A DNA stretch of 64,000 nt from Burkholderia arboris (GCF_902499125.1 NZ_CABVPX010000001.1:434001-498000), one strand, 5' to 3'; numbered from the stretch's first letter, positions 18,193-27,313 are shown. Notes: a model not told the origin generated them from the letters alone. Made by a program: numbers and translations.

Positions 18193-18804
18193 ATGACGTT
18201 GTCCGCACTCGCCGTCTTCGCCTTCGCCCTGCTCGTCACCGCCGGCACGCCCGGCCCGAGCGTCGCCGCGCTCGTCGCACGCGTGCTGACGAACGGCGTG
18301 CGCGACGTCCTGCCGTTCCTCGCGGCGATGTGGCTCGGCGAAGCGATGTGGCTCACGCTGGCGGTCGCGGGGTTGTCCGCGTTCGCGCGCACGTTCGCGG
18401 CGGGCCTGATCGTGCTGAAGCTGCTCGGCGTCGCCTATCTGCTGTTCCTTGCGTGGAAGATGTGGGCCGCGCCGACCGATACGGGCGCGGACAACCTGCC
18501 GCGCGGCCAGTCGCCGTGGCGCATGTTCGTCGCGGGCATGCTGGTTACGCTCGGCAATCCGAAGATCATGGTGTTCTATCTCGCGCTGCTGCCGACCATC
18601 GTCGACCTCACGCACGTCGGTATCGTGGCGTGGGCGGAACTCGTCGGCACGATGCTTGCGGTGTTGATCCTGTGCGACTGCTTCTGGTCACTGCTTGCGT
18701 CGCGTGCCCGTGCGTTCCTGACGTCGGCACGCGCGAAACGGATTGCGAATCGTACGAGCGCGGCAGCGATGGCCGGCGCGGCAGTAGCGATCGCGACGCG
18801 CTGA
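18193..18804 (+). CDS. LysE-family amino-acid exporter
   Basis: Predicted 203-residue inner-membrane exporter with about six membrane segments. The LysE/RhtB signature is visible at the N-terminus: FALLVTAGTPGPSVAALVARVLTNGVRD, and the central KLLGVAYLLFLAWKMW and GMLVTLGNPKIMVFYLALLP blocks. These carriers export amino acids or homoserine-type compounds. The start at MTLSALAVF puts the first segment at the N-terminus. It is divergent from the GNAT gene over 87 bp; an acetylation/export pair for a toxic amine is imaginable but untested. Confidence 0.92.
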   Translation: MTLSALAVFAFALLVTAGTPGPSVAALVARVLTNGVRDVLPFLAAMWLGEAMWLTLAVAGLSAFARTFAAGLIVLKLLGVAYLLFLAWKMWAAPTDTGADNLPRGQSPWRMFVAGMLVTLGNPKIMVFYLALLPTIVDLTHVGIVAWAELVGTMLAVLILCDCFWSLLASRARAFLTSARAKRIANRTSAAAMAGAAVAIATR

Positions 18805-18858
18805 TGCGTTATCGCGGCATAGCCGTGGAATCCGGCAATGGCTGGCGTGAGAGAAACG

Positions 18859-19059
18859 TCACTCTCGCGAGCGTGGGTCTTCCCCCAAGTCACGCAGGCG
18901 CTTCTTCAACCGTTGATTGTCTGCGAGCAATGCGACCAGTGCGACAAGCGTCGCAACGGGGAAAAACCAGTCTCCTGAGTAGTGCAGCAATGCCCACGCC
19001 ATAGCCGCAACGACAACAGCCGCGGCGATCAGACCGGTTCTGTCTCGCAATCTGCTCAC
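18859..19059 (-). CDS. small two-segment membrane protein
   Basis: Predicted 66-residue protein, MSRLRDRTG followed by two hydrophobic segments (IAAAVVVAAMAWALLHYSG and WFFPVATLVALVALLA) and a charged tail NQRLKKRLRDLGEDPRSRE. Its ATG overlaps the stop of the upstream gene by 4 bp (ATGA), which indicates translational coupling. I do not recognise a family; the coupling to the broken gene upstream suggests a small membrane complex or toxin/immunity-like pair, but nothing in the sequence proves it. Confidence 0.65.
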   Translation of the reverse strand: MSRLRDRTGLIAAAVVVAAMAWALLHYSGDWFFPVATLVALVALLADNQRLKKRLRDLGEDPRSRE

Positions 19060-19518
19060 GCTGCCCCCCTCCCGATCGCACGTGCGCGGATCACGTACGT
19101 CACACTGTTTGGCATGGGTCGAAGCACCTCCGGATACCGTTCGATCATGCGATAGACATCTTGCGGAACCGCAAGGCCGCGACGGCCCGCCCAGATGCGA
19201 ATGCCATCGACAGCAGCCATGCCGTGCTTATCACACACCAGCGATGCATCTGCCGCAACGATCAGACTACCGATGACCGCTCCGACGTAAAAACTCGCCC
19301 CGAGCGCGGACACGGCTGCCAGCAGTTCCAGCCCGGTGGTTGCGCCGATCAGCTCGCCGACCGTGGCAGTCGGACCCAGCGTCTTGAGTGCGCCAAGAAT
19401 GGTCGCGAGCAGTGCCAACTGCCGTTTGCTGCACAGCGAACAGGCTTGCCGGCGCAGGCAAACCGAGTGCATCCATGTTGTCACGGAATGCCCGATAGAA
19501 ATTCTTGCATTGCGTCAT
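19056..19518 (-). pseudogene. frameshifted membrane protein gene
   Basis: The N-terminal part MTQCKNFYRAFRDNMDALGLPAPASLFAVQQTA is encoded in one frame from 19518, and the hydrophobic continuation LALLATILGALKTLGPTATVGELIGATTGLELLAAVSALGASFYVGAVIGSL is in another frame that runs to 19056. The two join cleanly if one base is removed around 19415-19425; the total length (463 bp) is 3n+1. The restored product would be about 153 residues with two membrane segments. It may be a real single-base insertion, a sequencing error, or less likely a recoding site. The downstream 66-residue gene overlaps its stop. Confidence 0.7.
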
Positions 19519-19804
19519 TCAAAATCCCCCCGAAAGCGTGGTGATTCTAGTCATGACGCGACACGCGGACGATCCCGGCGGATTCATCCAGCCGGGGCAA
19601 GACCTCCCTTCAGAGCTTCGCCCCCCTGCCACCACAACCGTTCGCCGCCCCGACGCAAGCACGCCAGCATGCGTGGCGATTCGTTTCGAAGCGTTGCGAA
19701 CGGATCTGCTAGTCGCTCAGCAACACTGTACACAGCCACCGATTTTCGTCACGATACGGCGAATTGCGACGGCAGTCCGCCGTGCCCTTGCCCCGGGGAT
19801 CGAC

Positions 19805-20761
19805 ATGAAAACCTGGCTGTCGGCTGTCCTGCTCTGCCTGTCCGCAACGATCGCGCATGCGGCCGGCGTCAAGTTCGTCACCATCCCGGCCGACGCGGCC
19901 GGCCCGGAGATGCGCGCGGGCGTGTGGACGCCCTGTGCTGCAACGCCACAACCCCTCTCGATCGGCCCGTTCGTGCTGAACGGGTCACGCGACTGCCCGA
20001 CCGTCGGCGACAAGCTGCCGCTCGTCGTGATCTCCCACGGCCACGGCGGCTCGCTCCTCGGCCATCACGACCTCGCCGAAGCGCTCGCCGACGCAGGCTA
20101 TGTCGTCGCGGCGATCAACCATCCCGGCGACACGTTCTCCGACATGAGCCGCGCCGCCGACCTGCAGGAATTCGTCGAACGCCCGGCCGACATCAAGCGC
20201 CTGGTCGACTACATGCTCGGCAACGCGCCGGATGCCGCCCGAATCGATCCGGCACGCATCGGTTTCTTCGGTTTTTCGCGCGGCGGCTTTACCGGCCTCG
20301 TGCTGGCCGGCGCCAATCCGGATTTCGTGCACGCGTCGGTGGCCTGCCCGGACCCGACCTGGCCAATCTGCAAGCAGATCCGCGACGGCGATGTGCCGAA
20401 GGCGCCGCTGACGCACGATCCGCGCATCAAGGCCTACGTGCTCGCCGATCCGTTCGATGAATTCCCGACCGCCGCCACGCTGAAAGACGTCCATGCGCCG
20501 ATCCAGCTCTGGGCATCCGAGTTCGGCGGCGACGGCGTCGAGCCGGCATCCGTCCCCGCGCTGGCCGGCCTGTTGCCGCAGCGGCCTGAATTCCACACCG
20601 TCCCGAACAGCGCGCATTTCGCGTTCATCGCGCCGTGTTCCGACGCATTGACACGCATTGCGTCGCGGGTCTGCGTCGATGCGAAGCCGTTCGATCGCGT
20701 CGCCTTCCACAGGACGCTCGACGCAAAAGCACTCGCATTCTTCAACGCGAACCTGCGCTGA
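19805..20761 (+). CDS. secreted alpha/beta hydrolase (dienelactone hydrolase / PAF-acetylhydrolase-like)
   Basis: Predicted 318-residue exported hydrolase. Signal peptide MKTWLSAVLLCLSATIAHAA, then a beta strand LPLVVISHGHGGSLLGHHDLAEALADAGYVV carrying the oxyanion HGxGG, the nucleophile elbow GFSRGG, and a C-terminal His in PNSAHFAFIAP. Cysteine pairs in the mature part (WTPC, SRDC, VACPDP, ICKQ) fit an oxidising periplasm. The natural ester substrate is unknown. The start gives a perfect leader; a longer frame upstream does not look coding. Convergent with the PI-PLC gene, whose stop codon is directly adjacent. Confidence 0.85.
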   Translation: MKTWLSAVLLCLSATIAHAAGVKFVTIPADAAGPEMRAGVWTPCAATPQPLSIGPFVLNGSRDCPTVGDKLPLVVISHGHGGSLLGHHDLAEALADAGYVVAAINHPGDTFSDMSRAADLQEFVERPADIKRLVDYMLGNAPDAARIDPARIGFFGFSRGGFTGLVLAGANPDFVHASVACPDPTWPICKQIRDGDVPKAPLTHDPRIKAYVLADPFDEFPTAATLKDVHAPIQLWASEFGGDGVEPASVPALAGLLPQRPEFHTVPNSAHFAFIAPCSDALTRIASRVCVDAKPFDRVAFHRTLDAKALAFFNANLR

Positions 20762-21655
20762 CTAACAGCGAAACGCCTTGCGCCAGACGCCCGGTTCCGG
20801 CACCGGGTCGTTGCACGCGATCAGCGCACGCACCAGTGCCCAGTCGTCGTCGTCGCAGAAATCGAGCAGCATCGCGCCATGCGGGCCGCGCTGCTCGCGC
20901 AGTCGTTCAGTCAGCCGCGCGTGAATGCCCTGCACCTTGCCGTCGCCATGCGCAACCACCGACGGATTCGCGCCCATCCCCGTCCCGCTGCAAAAACTGA
21001 TCGCCCACCTGCCGCTGTCCGGCAACGGCAGGTGCGTCAGCAGCGTATCGATCGCGCGCCACTTCCACGCGATCGACGCAGCCACCGGCACACGATATTC
21101 GTCCTGGATCACGAACGCGCCGTCGGGGTGGTCGATCGAAAACGTCGCGTTGTCGGGCCACGCGGTCAGGTCGATGCCGAGCGGCCGGCCGCTGCGAAAG
21201 CGCCGCAGCAGCACGATCGCGCCGCGCACGTCGCCGAGCGCGGGCAGCGTGCCGCCCGCATGCCAGCGCAACCGCGGATGCCGCGCACGATGCGCGTCGA
21301 ACGTCGCATCGAAACTGCGCGTACACGCCTGCGCCGGCCACTCGTCCTTCACCGACATCACGATGCATTCGCGCGGATGCGCATCGAGAAAGCGCGTACA
21401 GGTTGCCAGCACGTCGTCGAACGTCATGCCGAGCGCGATGCCGCCGTGATGGATGTCGAATGCATCGCGCACGTGCCGGCAGCGGATGTCGAGCAGCCGC
21501 ACGCCGTGCGCGAGCTGCGCGTCGAGCGGCGCGCGCTGCGTACGCACGAGCCCGTCGTCGACCGTATACGCACAAGTGTCATGGCTGCCCGGTAGGGTCA
21601 GCGTATGCAGCAGCCGTGCATCGTCGAGCGCCGACATCCAGTCGGCGAGCGGCAT
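20762..21655 (-). CDS. phosphatidylinositol-specific phospholipase C-like protein
   Basis: Predicted 297-residue PI-PLC X-domain protein. Catalytic His 1 is in LTLPGSHDTCAY near residue 24, and His 2 in the segment FDIHHGGIAL; GVRLLDIRCR between them is a family signature. There is no signal peptide with either possible start, so it may be cytoplasmic or secreted otherwise. The start MPLADWMSALDD is chosen; an ATG nine codons upstream (MIPSSHETC) would leave only 6 bp to the divergent LacI gene. Substrate could be a phosphoinositide-like or glycosyl-phosphodiester lipid. Confidence 0.88.
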   Translation of the reverse strand: MPLADWMSALDDARLLHTLTLPGSHDTCAYTVDDGLVRTQRAPLDAQLAHGVRLLDIRCRHVRDAFDIHHGGIALGMTFDDVLATCTRFLDAHPRECIVMSVKDEWPAQACTRSFDATFDAHRARHPRLRWHAGGTLPALGDVRGAIVLLRRFRSGRPLGIDLTAWPDNATFSIDHPDGAFVIQDEYRVPVAASIAWKWRAIDTLLTHLPLPDSGRWAISFCSGTGMGANPSVVAHGDGKVQGIHARLTERLREQRGPHGAMLLDFCDDDDWALVRALIACNDPVPEPGVWRKAFRC

Positions 21656-21688
21656 GCACGTTTCGTGGCTCGAAGGGATCATGAATCG

Positions 21689-22711
21689 ATGAATGACAAG
21701 GAAAGAAAACCGTGGGTGACGGCATCGGATGTCGCGGCGCGCGCGGGTGTCTCGCGCTCCGCGGTATCGCGCGCCTTTTCTCCGACGGCGAGCATCGCAC
21801 CGCAGACGCGTGAACGCGTGATGGTCGCCGCGCGTGCGCTCGGCTACCAGGTCAACCTGATCGCGCGCGACATGATCACGCAACGCAGCAGCATGATCGG
21901 CGTCGTCACGGCCGGGTTCGAGAATCCGTTCCGCGCGCGGTTGCTGTCGGACCTGATGGCCGCGCTCGGGCAACGCGCGCTCACGCCGCTCGTGACCAAT
22001 GCGGAAGATCCGCGCCAGGTCCGGCAATCGCTCGAACAACTGCTCAGCTACCGGATCGCGGGCCTCGTGATGACGTCCGCGTCGCCGCCGCTGTCGGTCG
22101 CGCAGCAGTATCTCGAACACCGGATTCCGGTCGTGATGATCAACCGCGAGGCGAACCTGCCGGGCGCGGATGTCGTCGTCAGCGACAACGCGGCGGGCGC
22201 TGCCCATGCGGCGCAGCGGCTCGTGCGAGCCGGCGCGCGCCGGCTCGCGTTCGTCGGGCCGCGCGGCGCCAGCTACAGCGCGCAGTCGCGCGCCGCGGCG
22301 TTCGAGCACGCGATCGGGCAAGGCGATGCGTTCGACGCGACGCTCGCGCACGTGCTCGACACGCCGTCCGATACCCATGCCAGCGGGATCGACGCGGCGC
22401 GGCAACTGTTCGCAGGCGGCGAACGGCCCGACGGCGTGTTCTGCTCGTCCGACCTGCTCGCGCTCGGCGTGATCGACGTCGCACGCCGCGAATTCGGGTT
22501 GCGCGTACCGGACGACCTGCGCGTGATCGGCTTCGACGACATTCCCGCCGCCGAATACGACGCCTACCGGCTGACGACGCTGCGGCAGGACACGCGCGGC
22601 CTCGCGCACGCGGCGATCGACCTGCTCGCCGATCGCATTCGGACGTTCGACGGCCCGTCGCGCACGCGCGTCGTGCCGGTCACGCAGGTGGTGCGGGACA
22701 GCTGCGCGTGA
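21689..22711 (+). CDS. LacI-family transcriptional regulator
   Basis: Predicted 340-residue repressor. The N-terminal HTH WVTASDVAARAGVSRSAVSRAFSP starts at residue 9 and is followed by the hinge helix region and a periplasmic-binding-protein-like sensor (GVVTAGFENPFRARLLSDL, GVFCSSDLLALGVIDVAR, RVIGFDDIPAAEYDAYRLTTLRQD). LacI proteins of this layout sense sugars. It sits at the end of, and convergent with, the sugar ABC operon (22744-25743), so control of that operon is likely. Its start is only 33 bp from the divergent PI-PLC gene. Confidence 0.94.
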   Translation: MNDKERKPWVTASDVAARAGVSRSAVSRAFSPTASIAPQTRERVMVAARALGYQVNLIARDMITQRSSMIGVVTAGFENPFRARLLSDLMAALGQRALTPLVTNAEDPRQVRQSLEQLLSYRIAGLVMTSASPPLSVAQQYLEHRIPVVMINREANLPGADVVVSDNAAGAAHAAQRLVRAGARRLAFVGPRGASYSAQSRAAAFEHAIGQGDAFDATLAHVLDTPSDTHASGIDAARQLFAGGERPDGVFCSSDLLALGVIDVARREFGLRVPDDLRVIGFDDIPAAEYDAYRLTTLRQDTRGLAHAAIDLLADRIRTFDGPSRTRVVPVTQVVRDSCA

Positions 22712-22743
22712 CGGCGTGAAATCGGGCGCGGCACGGCCGCGCG

Positions 22744-23631
22744 TCACTTCAGCCCGCCCGCGAACCCGCGCAACAGATAGCGCTGCACATAGCCGGCCAC
22801 GGCCAGCGTGGGCAGCGACGCCATCAGCCCCGCGCTCATCAGGTCGCCCCAGTCGATGCCGTTCTCCGTCACGTAGCCGGCAATCGCGAGCGGCAACGTG
22901 AAACGGCTCGGCGTCGACACGAACAGCAGCGCGATCAGGAACTCGTTCCACGCGGCGATGAACACGAAGATCGCCGTCGCGATCAGCCCCGGCGCGCACA
23001 GCGGCAGCACGATCTGCACGAGCCGTCGCGCGAGCCCCGCACCGTCGATGCAAGCCGCCTCCTCATACTCGATCGGCACGTCGCGTACGAACGCGAGCAG
23101 CATCCAGATCGCCATCGGGAGCGCATAGATCTGATAAGCGAGCATCAGGCCAAGCGTCGAATCGAGCAGATGCAGCCGCTTCGCGAGCGCGAACAGCGGC
23201 ACCGCGATCGTGATCGGCGGCATCAGCTTCAACGCCAGCACGAGCACGAGGAACAGCAAGTCGAGCCGCGCCGGAAACCGCAGCCGCACGAGCGCGTACG
23301 CGGCCGGAAACGCGAGCGCCAGCGCGAGCAACGTCGTGCCGAAACCAACCAGCAGCGAATTGAACAGCGGCGCGCCGATGCCGTTGGACCACACCGACGC
23401 GAAATGCTCGAGCGTCGGCGCGGCCGGCCAGATCCGCAACGGATGATCGAGGCGTTCGAGCGTCGGCATGAAGGCCGCGCCGGCCATCCACAGGCATGGC
23501 AGCAACAACAGCGCGAGCGCGGCGATGCGCAATGCCCACGGCATCGCGCGACCGAATGCGGCGCCCATTCGCGCGCCCGTGATGCCTGCGGGATGCGCCG
23601 TCACGCGCGCCGCTTGCGAACCGTCTGCCAT
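22744..23631 (-). CDS. carbohydrate ABC transporter permease (MalG-like)
   Basis: Predicted 295-residue inner-membrane permease with about six segments. The EAA loop is YEEAACIDGAGLARRLVQIVLPLCAPGLIAT, the docking site for an ATPase. N-terminus and the WNEFLIALLFVSTPSRFTLPLAIAGYVTENGIDW region are typical of the second (MalG-type) subunit. The ATG start overlaps the upstream permease by 31 bp; a GTG at 23604 would give the shorter GTGA overlap. No ATPase gene is next to it. Confidence 0.9.
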   Translation of the reverse strand: MADGSQAARVTAHPAGITGARMGAAFGRAMPWALRIAALALLLLPCLWMAGAAFMPTLERLDHPLRIWPAAPTLEHFASVWSNGIGAPLFNSLLVGFGTTLLALALAFPAAYALVRLRFPARLDLLFLVLVLALKLMPPITIAVPLFALAKRLHLLDSTLGLMLAYQIYALPMAIWMLLAFVRDVPIEYEEAACIDGAGLARRLVQIVLPLCAPGLIATAIFVFIAAWNEFLIALLFVSTPSRFTLPLAIAGYVTENGIDWGDLMSAGLMASLPTLAVAGYVQRYLLRGFAGGLK

Positions 23632-24470
23632 ACGTACCCCGAGACCAGCACCGCGGACGCCGCGAGCATCAGCACCGACGCGGCGCTCGCCGGCCCGACG
23701 TTGAAGAAGCGGAAGCCCGTGTCGTAGATATAGGTCGACAGCGTCTGCGTCGCGTTGCCGGGGCCACCGCCCGTCAGCGCATAGACCTTGTCGAACAGCT
23801 TGAACGTATCGATCGAACGCAGCAGCAGCGCGAGGCCGATCTGCGGCGCCGCGAGCGGCAGCGTGATGTCGCGCAGGCACTGCCACTCGCTCGCGCCGTC
23901 GGTGCGCGCGGCTTCGTACAGCTCCTGCGGAATCGACTGCAGCCCGGCCAGCACGATCAGGAACGCCATCGGCGTCCACTGCCAGATGTCGACGAGCGCG
24001 AGCGACCACAGCGCGAGATGCGGATCGGACAGCCAGCGCACGCCTTCGATGCCGAACACGGCGAGCAGCGTGTTCAGGAAACCGTCGAAGTTCAGCCAGT
24101 TGCGCCAGATGGCCGAGCACACGAGTGTCGACAGCATCATCGGCAGGATCGCGAGCGGCAGCGCGATGCGCCGCCCCGGAAACGCGCGCACGAACAGCAG
24201 CGCGAGGCCGAAGCCCAGCGCGACTTCGGCGAGCGACGCGACGATCGTGAACCGCAGCGTATTGCCGAAGCCGGCCGTGAACGCGTCGTCGCCGAGTACC
24301 GCGCGATAGTTCGCGAGCCCCGTGAACGCGCGGCGGCCGGCCGAGTAGTCGACCTGGCAGAACGAATCGATCAGCACCTGCGCGACCGGATACAGCGCGA
24401 GCGCGACGAGCACCAGCAGCGCGGGCCCGAGCAGCGCGACGAACGGCAGGCTGCGGCCGAAGGCTTTCAT
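23601..24470 (-). CDS. carbohydrate ABC transporter permease (MalF-like)
   Basis: Predicted 289-residue first permease subunit. It has six or so segments, starting MKAFGRSLPFVALLGPALLVLVALALYPVAQVLIDSFCQVD, and the EAA loop is LYEAARTDGASEWQCLRDITLPLAAPQIGLAL. It overlaps the downstream permease and lies 34 bp after the binding protein gene, all on the minus strand: an operon of binding protein, MalF-type, MalG-type. The sugar cannot be inferred; polyols or trehalose-type substrates are common in this subfamily. Confidence 0.92.
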   Translation of the reverse strand: MKAFGRSLPFVALLGPALLVLVALALYPVAQVLIDSFCQVDYSAGRRAFTGLANYRAVLGDDAFTAGFGNTLRFTIVASLAEVALGFGLALLFVRAFPGRRIALPLAILPMMLSTLVCSAIWRNWLNFDGFLNTLLAVFGIEGVRWLSDPHLALWSLALVDIWQWTPMAFLIVLAGLQSIPQELYEAARTDGASEWQCLRDITLPLAAPQIGLALLLRSIDTFKLFDKVYALTGGGPGNATQTLSTYIYDTGFRFFNVGPASAASVLMLAASAVLVSGYVWQTVRKRRA

Positions 24471-24504
24471 GCGCGATCTCCGATCGACGGGTTGACGCGC
24501 GCGG

Positions 24505-25743
24505 TCACTTGCCGGCCGCGGCCATCGCCTGTGCGATCTTCTGCTGCGCCTGGCGCAGCGCGGCGTCGGGGGCGGCCTGCCCGGTCAGCGCAAGCTGCAG
24601 CTGGTCGCCGAGAATGCTCTCGACCTGCTGCCAATCCTTTACACGCGGGCGCGCCCGGCCGGCTTCGAGCGCCTTCAGCTGATCGGGATACCAGCGGTAC
24701 TGGTGCACCAGCGCCGGATCGTTGAACACGCTGCGGCGGGTCGGCGGAATGCCGATGCCGGCGAGGCGCGTCTGCGTATCGCGTGCGGTCAGGTAAGCGA
24801 GGAAGTCCTGCGCGAGCTTCGCGTGCGGCGCATCCTTCGGAATGCCCATCTGCCAGATGCCGAGCATCGGCGCCGGGCCGGCGGTCTGCCCGGGCGGCGG
24901 CTGCAGCGCAATCTGCCCGACCACGCGCGACTGCTTCGGATCGTCGAGCGCCGGCACCCATGCCGGCCACACCTCGATCGACTGCGCGGCCGTGCCGCGC
25001 TGCAGCGCATCGCGCACTTCCGCCGCGCCGTACACGTCGACGTCCTTCGGCGCGAACGCCTTCAGCGCAAGGAACGTCTTCAGCGCGGCCTGCGCTTCGC
25101 GCGAATCGATCGTCACGTTGCCGGCATGGTCGAACACGTCGCCGCCATACGCCCACAGGATCGGCAGGAAGCCCGTCACGACCGGGTTGCCCTTCGTGCC
25201 GCGAAACACGACGCCCGACACGCTCTTGTCCGCGCCGCCGACGGTCTGCGCGATCTTCAGCACGTCGTCCCAGTTGCGCGGCGGCTGCAGCTTGTACTTC
25301 GCAAGCAGGTCCTTGCGGTACGCGAACATCTCGACGTTGCCGACGATCGGCAGCGCGTACAGCGCACCGGTGGCGTTGCGGCCGAGCGCGACGGCGGACG
25401 GCACGAGGTCGGCGTCCGCGAGCGACGCCGGCAGCGGCTTCAGCCAGCCGTTGCCGATGAATTCGGGCGCCCACGTGTCGTCCATCATCACGAGGTCGTA
25501 TGCCCCGGTGCCTTCGCGCATCGACAGCTTGAGCTTCTGGTACAGGTTCGCGTTCGGTAGCTTGAGCAGCTCGATCTCGGTGCCCGGGTGCAGTTTGTTG
25601 AAGCCGGCGACGGCGTCGGCCAGCCCCTTGCCGTAGATGTCGTCGCGGCCTGCGATGACGAGATCCGCGGCAACGGCGTGCATGGCGGCGAAGGACAGCG
25701 CAAAGGCGGCGGACAGCGCGCGCAGGCGGGTCAGCAGGGTCAT
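24505..25743 (-). CDS. sugar ABC transporter substrate-binding protein
   Basis: Predicted 412-residue periplasmic binding protein. Signal peptide ends near MHAVAA, then DLVIAGRDDIYGKGLADAVAGFNKLHPGTEIELLKLPNANLYQKLKL, the layout of MalE-like family-1 receptors, and a QAPMLGIWQMGIPKDA-like region in the second lobe. First gene of the permease operon. The region upstream (25744-25938) holds the operon promoter and the end of the porin gene; a LacI site could not be pinned down. Confidence 0.9.
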   Translation of the reverse strand: MTLLTRLRALSAAFALSFAAMHAVAADLVIAGRDDIYGKGLADAVAGFNKLHPGTEIELLKLPNANLYQKLKLSMREGTGAYDLVMMDDTWAPEFIGNGWLKPLPASLADADLVPSAVALGRNATGALYALPIVGNVEMFAYRKDLLAKYKLQPPRNWDDVLKIAQTVGGADKSVSGVVFRGTKGNPVVTGFLPILWAYGGDVFDHAGNVTIDSREAQAALKTFLALKAFAPKDVDVYGAAEVRDALQRGTAAQSIEVWPAWVPALDDPKQSRVVGQIALQPPPGQTAGPAPMLGIWQMGIPKDAPHAKLAQDFLAYLTARDTQTRLAGIGIPPTRRSVFNDPALVHQYRWYPDQLKALEAGRARPRVKDWQQVESILGDQLQLALTGQAAPDAALRQAQQKIAQAMAAAGK

Positions 25744-25938
25744 GAGGTCTCTCTCGTTCGACGTGGTGGCGGGACGGCCAGGCGTTGCACACGTGTGCAA
25801 CGCAGGTGATGCGGCTGGCTGCCTGAAGCGTACGCCATTGTTCACGCCGATCGTTAAGAATTTATGGCACGCGGCGGGAGAGACAGCCAAACTGCCCGAC
25901 TGCCCCGCCCCGCCTGGCCACGGCTGCCCCCGGCCCGG

Positions 25939-27147
25939 TCAGAAGTTCACGCGGATCCCGGCCATCACCGCCAGCTGACGGCTCGAGTTGCTGTTCGCGA
26001 GCACCGGAATTTGCGCGTAGTTCACCGCGTTGCCGTCCGCGCCGGTGCCGAGCCCCGTGCCGCTCGCGATCTGGCCGATCGCGACCGCATACAGCGCCGT
26101 GCGCTTCGACAGGCTGTAGTTCGTGCCGACGTTGACCTGGTGGAACCGCGTCGTGCCGCGTCCGTCGGTATGCGCGGCGTTGAAGATGTACGCGACGCCG
26201 CCCTGCAGCGCGGGCGTGAACATGTACGTGACGTTCAGCTCGCCGATGTCGAACGTGAACGCCTGCGTGCGCGGTTGCGCGGTGGTCGAGAAATAGCGGC
26301 TGTCGCCGAGGCGCGTATGCGTGTAGGTCAGCGCGACCGTCGCCGCGCCGAGCGTGACCGAACCGCCCGCGCCGAACGCGCGCATCGAGCCGGCGTCCTG
26401 CAGCAGGCAGTACATCGCACCCAGATTGCTGCACGCGAAGTCGCCGATATAGCCGCTCGCGCCGCCGAGCGCCGCGTCGAGCGGCTGGTGCAGGTCGAGG
26501 TAGCCGACCGAGAACGCCACCGGCGCGCGCGTGTACGTCGCGGCCACCGCATAGCCGCGCTTCGCGGAAAAGTCGCCGGCCTGCCCGCCGAAGCTGAAGG
26601 TGCCGCCGAACGTGAGGCCGTTGAAATCGGCGCTGGTGAACTTCACCGCGTTGTTGAAGTTGAATGCGGCGTTCAGGTTGTCGACGTCGCCGAGATGCGA
26701 GCCGTACGGCGTCGCCCAGTTGTTGCTCGATACGTATGCGCCGAGCATGTCGGTGTACGAGTCGTATTGGCGGCCGAGGCCGAGCGTGCCGATCCCGTCC
26801 CGACGCAGCCCGACCCACGCCTGCCGGCTGAATGCGGTGCCGCCCTGCAGCGCCTGCCCGCTCGCAGACAGGAACTGCTGCTCGAGCGTGAACACCGCAT
26901 CGAGCCCGCCGCCGAGCGGCTCCGCACCCTGGAAGCCGAAGCGCGACGGCACGAGGTTGCCGCCGCCCATCTGCCACGCATGGCCGCCGCCCGTGCTGCC
27001 GTCGGCGCGTGTGAACTGCTGGTTCGTCGAGTAGATGATGCCGGTGTCCACGGTGCCGTACAGCGTCACGCTCCCCGAGGCCTGCGCGTGTGCGTGCATG
27101 CAACCCAGCGTCGCCGCGGCTGCGGCCAGTCGTCGTCCGATCTTCAT
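25939..27147 (-). CDS. general porin (OmpC-like, Gram-negative porin)
   Basis: Predicted 402-residue trimeric outer-membrane porin of the beta-proteobacterial type. A leader (RRLAAAAATLGCMHAHAQA) precedes SGSVTLYGTVDTGIIYSTNQ, the usual first strand, then GSSRFGFQG-like (LVPSRFGFQGAEPLGGG) and a terminal AVMAGIRVNF ending in Phe. Porins of this family pass small hydrophilic solutes. A direct-repeat motif lies 97 bp upstream and is shared with the amine genes further right, so it probably belongs to that regulon. Confidence 0.93.
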   Translation of the reverse strand: MKIGRRLAAAAATLGCMHAHAQASGSVTLYGTVDTGIIYSTNQQFTRADGSTGGGHAWQMGGGNLVPSRFGFQGAEPLGGGLDAVFTLEQQFLSASGQALQGGTAFSRQAWVGLRRDGIGTLGLGRQYDSYTDMLGAYVSSNNWATPYGSHLGDVDNLNAAFNFNNAVKFTSADFNGLTFGGTFSFGGQAGDFSAKRGYAVAATYTRAPVAFSVGYLDLHQPLDAALGGASGYIGDFACSNLGAMYCLLQDAGSMRAFGAGGSVTLGAATVALTYTHTRLGDSRYFSTTAQPRTQAFTFDIGELNVTYMFTPALQGGVAYIFNAAHTDGRGTTRFHQVNVGTNYSLSKRTALYAVAIGQIASGTGLGTGADGNAVNYAQIPVLANSNSSRQLAVMAGIRVNF

Positions 27148-27244
27148 GTCCCGCCCTCTGTTGTCATCGATTCGCAGTGCAAACCGATGGTGTTGTCGAT
27201 ATGGGTGACGGGACTCTATCCAGCGAAAATTCAGGACCTCTATC

Positions 27245-27257
27245 GCAAATCGGCAAA
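27245..27257 (-). promoter_or_regulatory. direct-repeat regulatory motif, site A (porin)
   Basis: On the minus strand TTTGCCGATTTGC, two TTTGC units separated by CGA. It lies 97 bp upstream of the porin start. The same 13-mer recurs at three other promoters in the next 8 kb. Confidence 0.7.
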
Positions 27258-27313
27258 CAGTGGGTTGAGCTGCCCGCGACGATGCCCGACGGCGCCGTCG
27301 CGGGTGGCGCGCG

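Noticed and set aside
21656..23053. long minus-strand open frame upstream of the PI-PLC gene
   Set aside because: It is antisense to the LacI gene and rich in Arg and Ala, as expected from the complementary strand of a GC-rich coding region.
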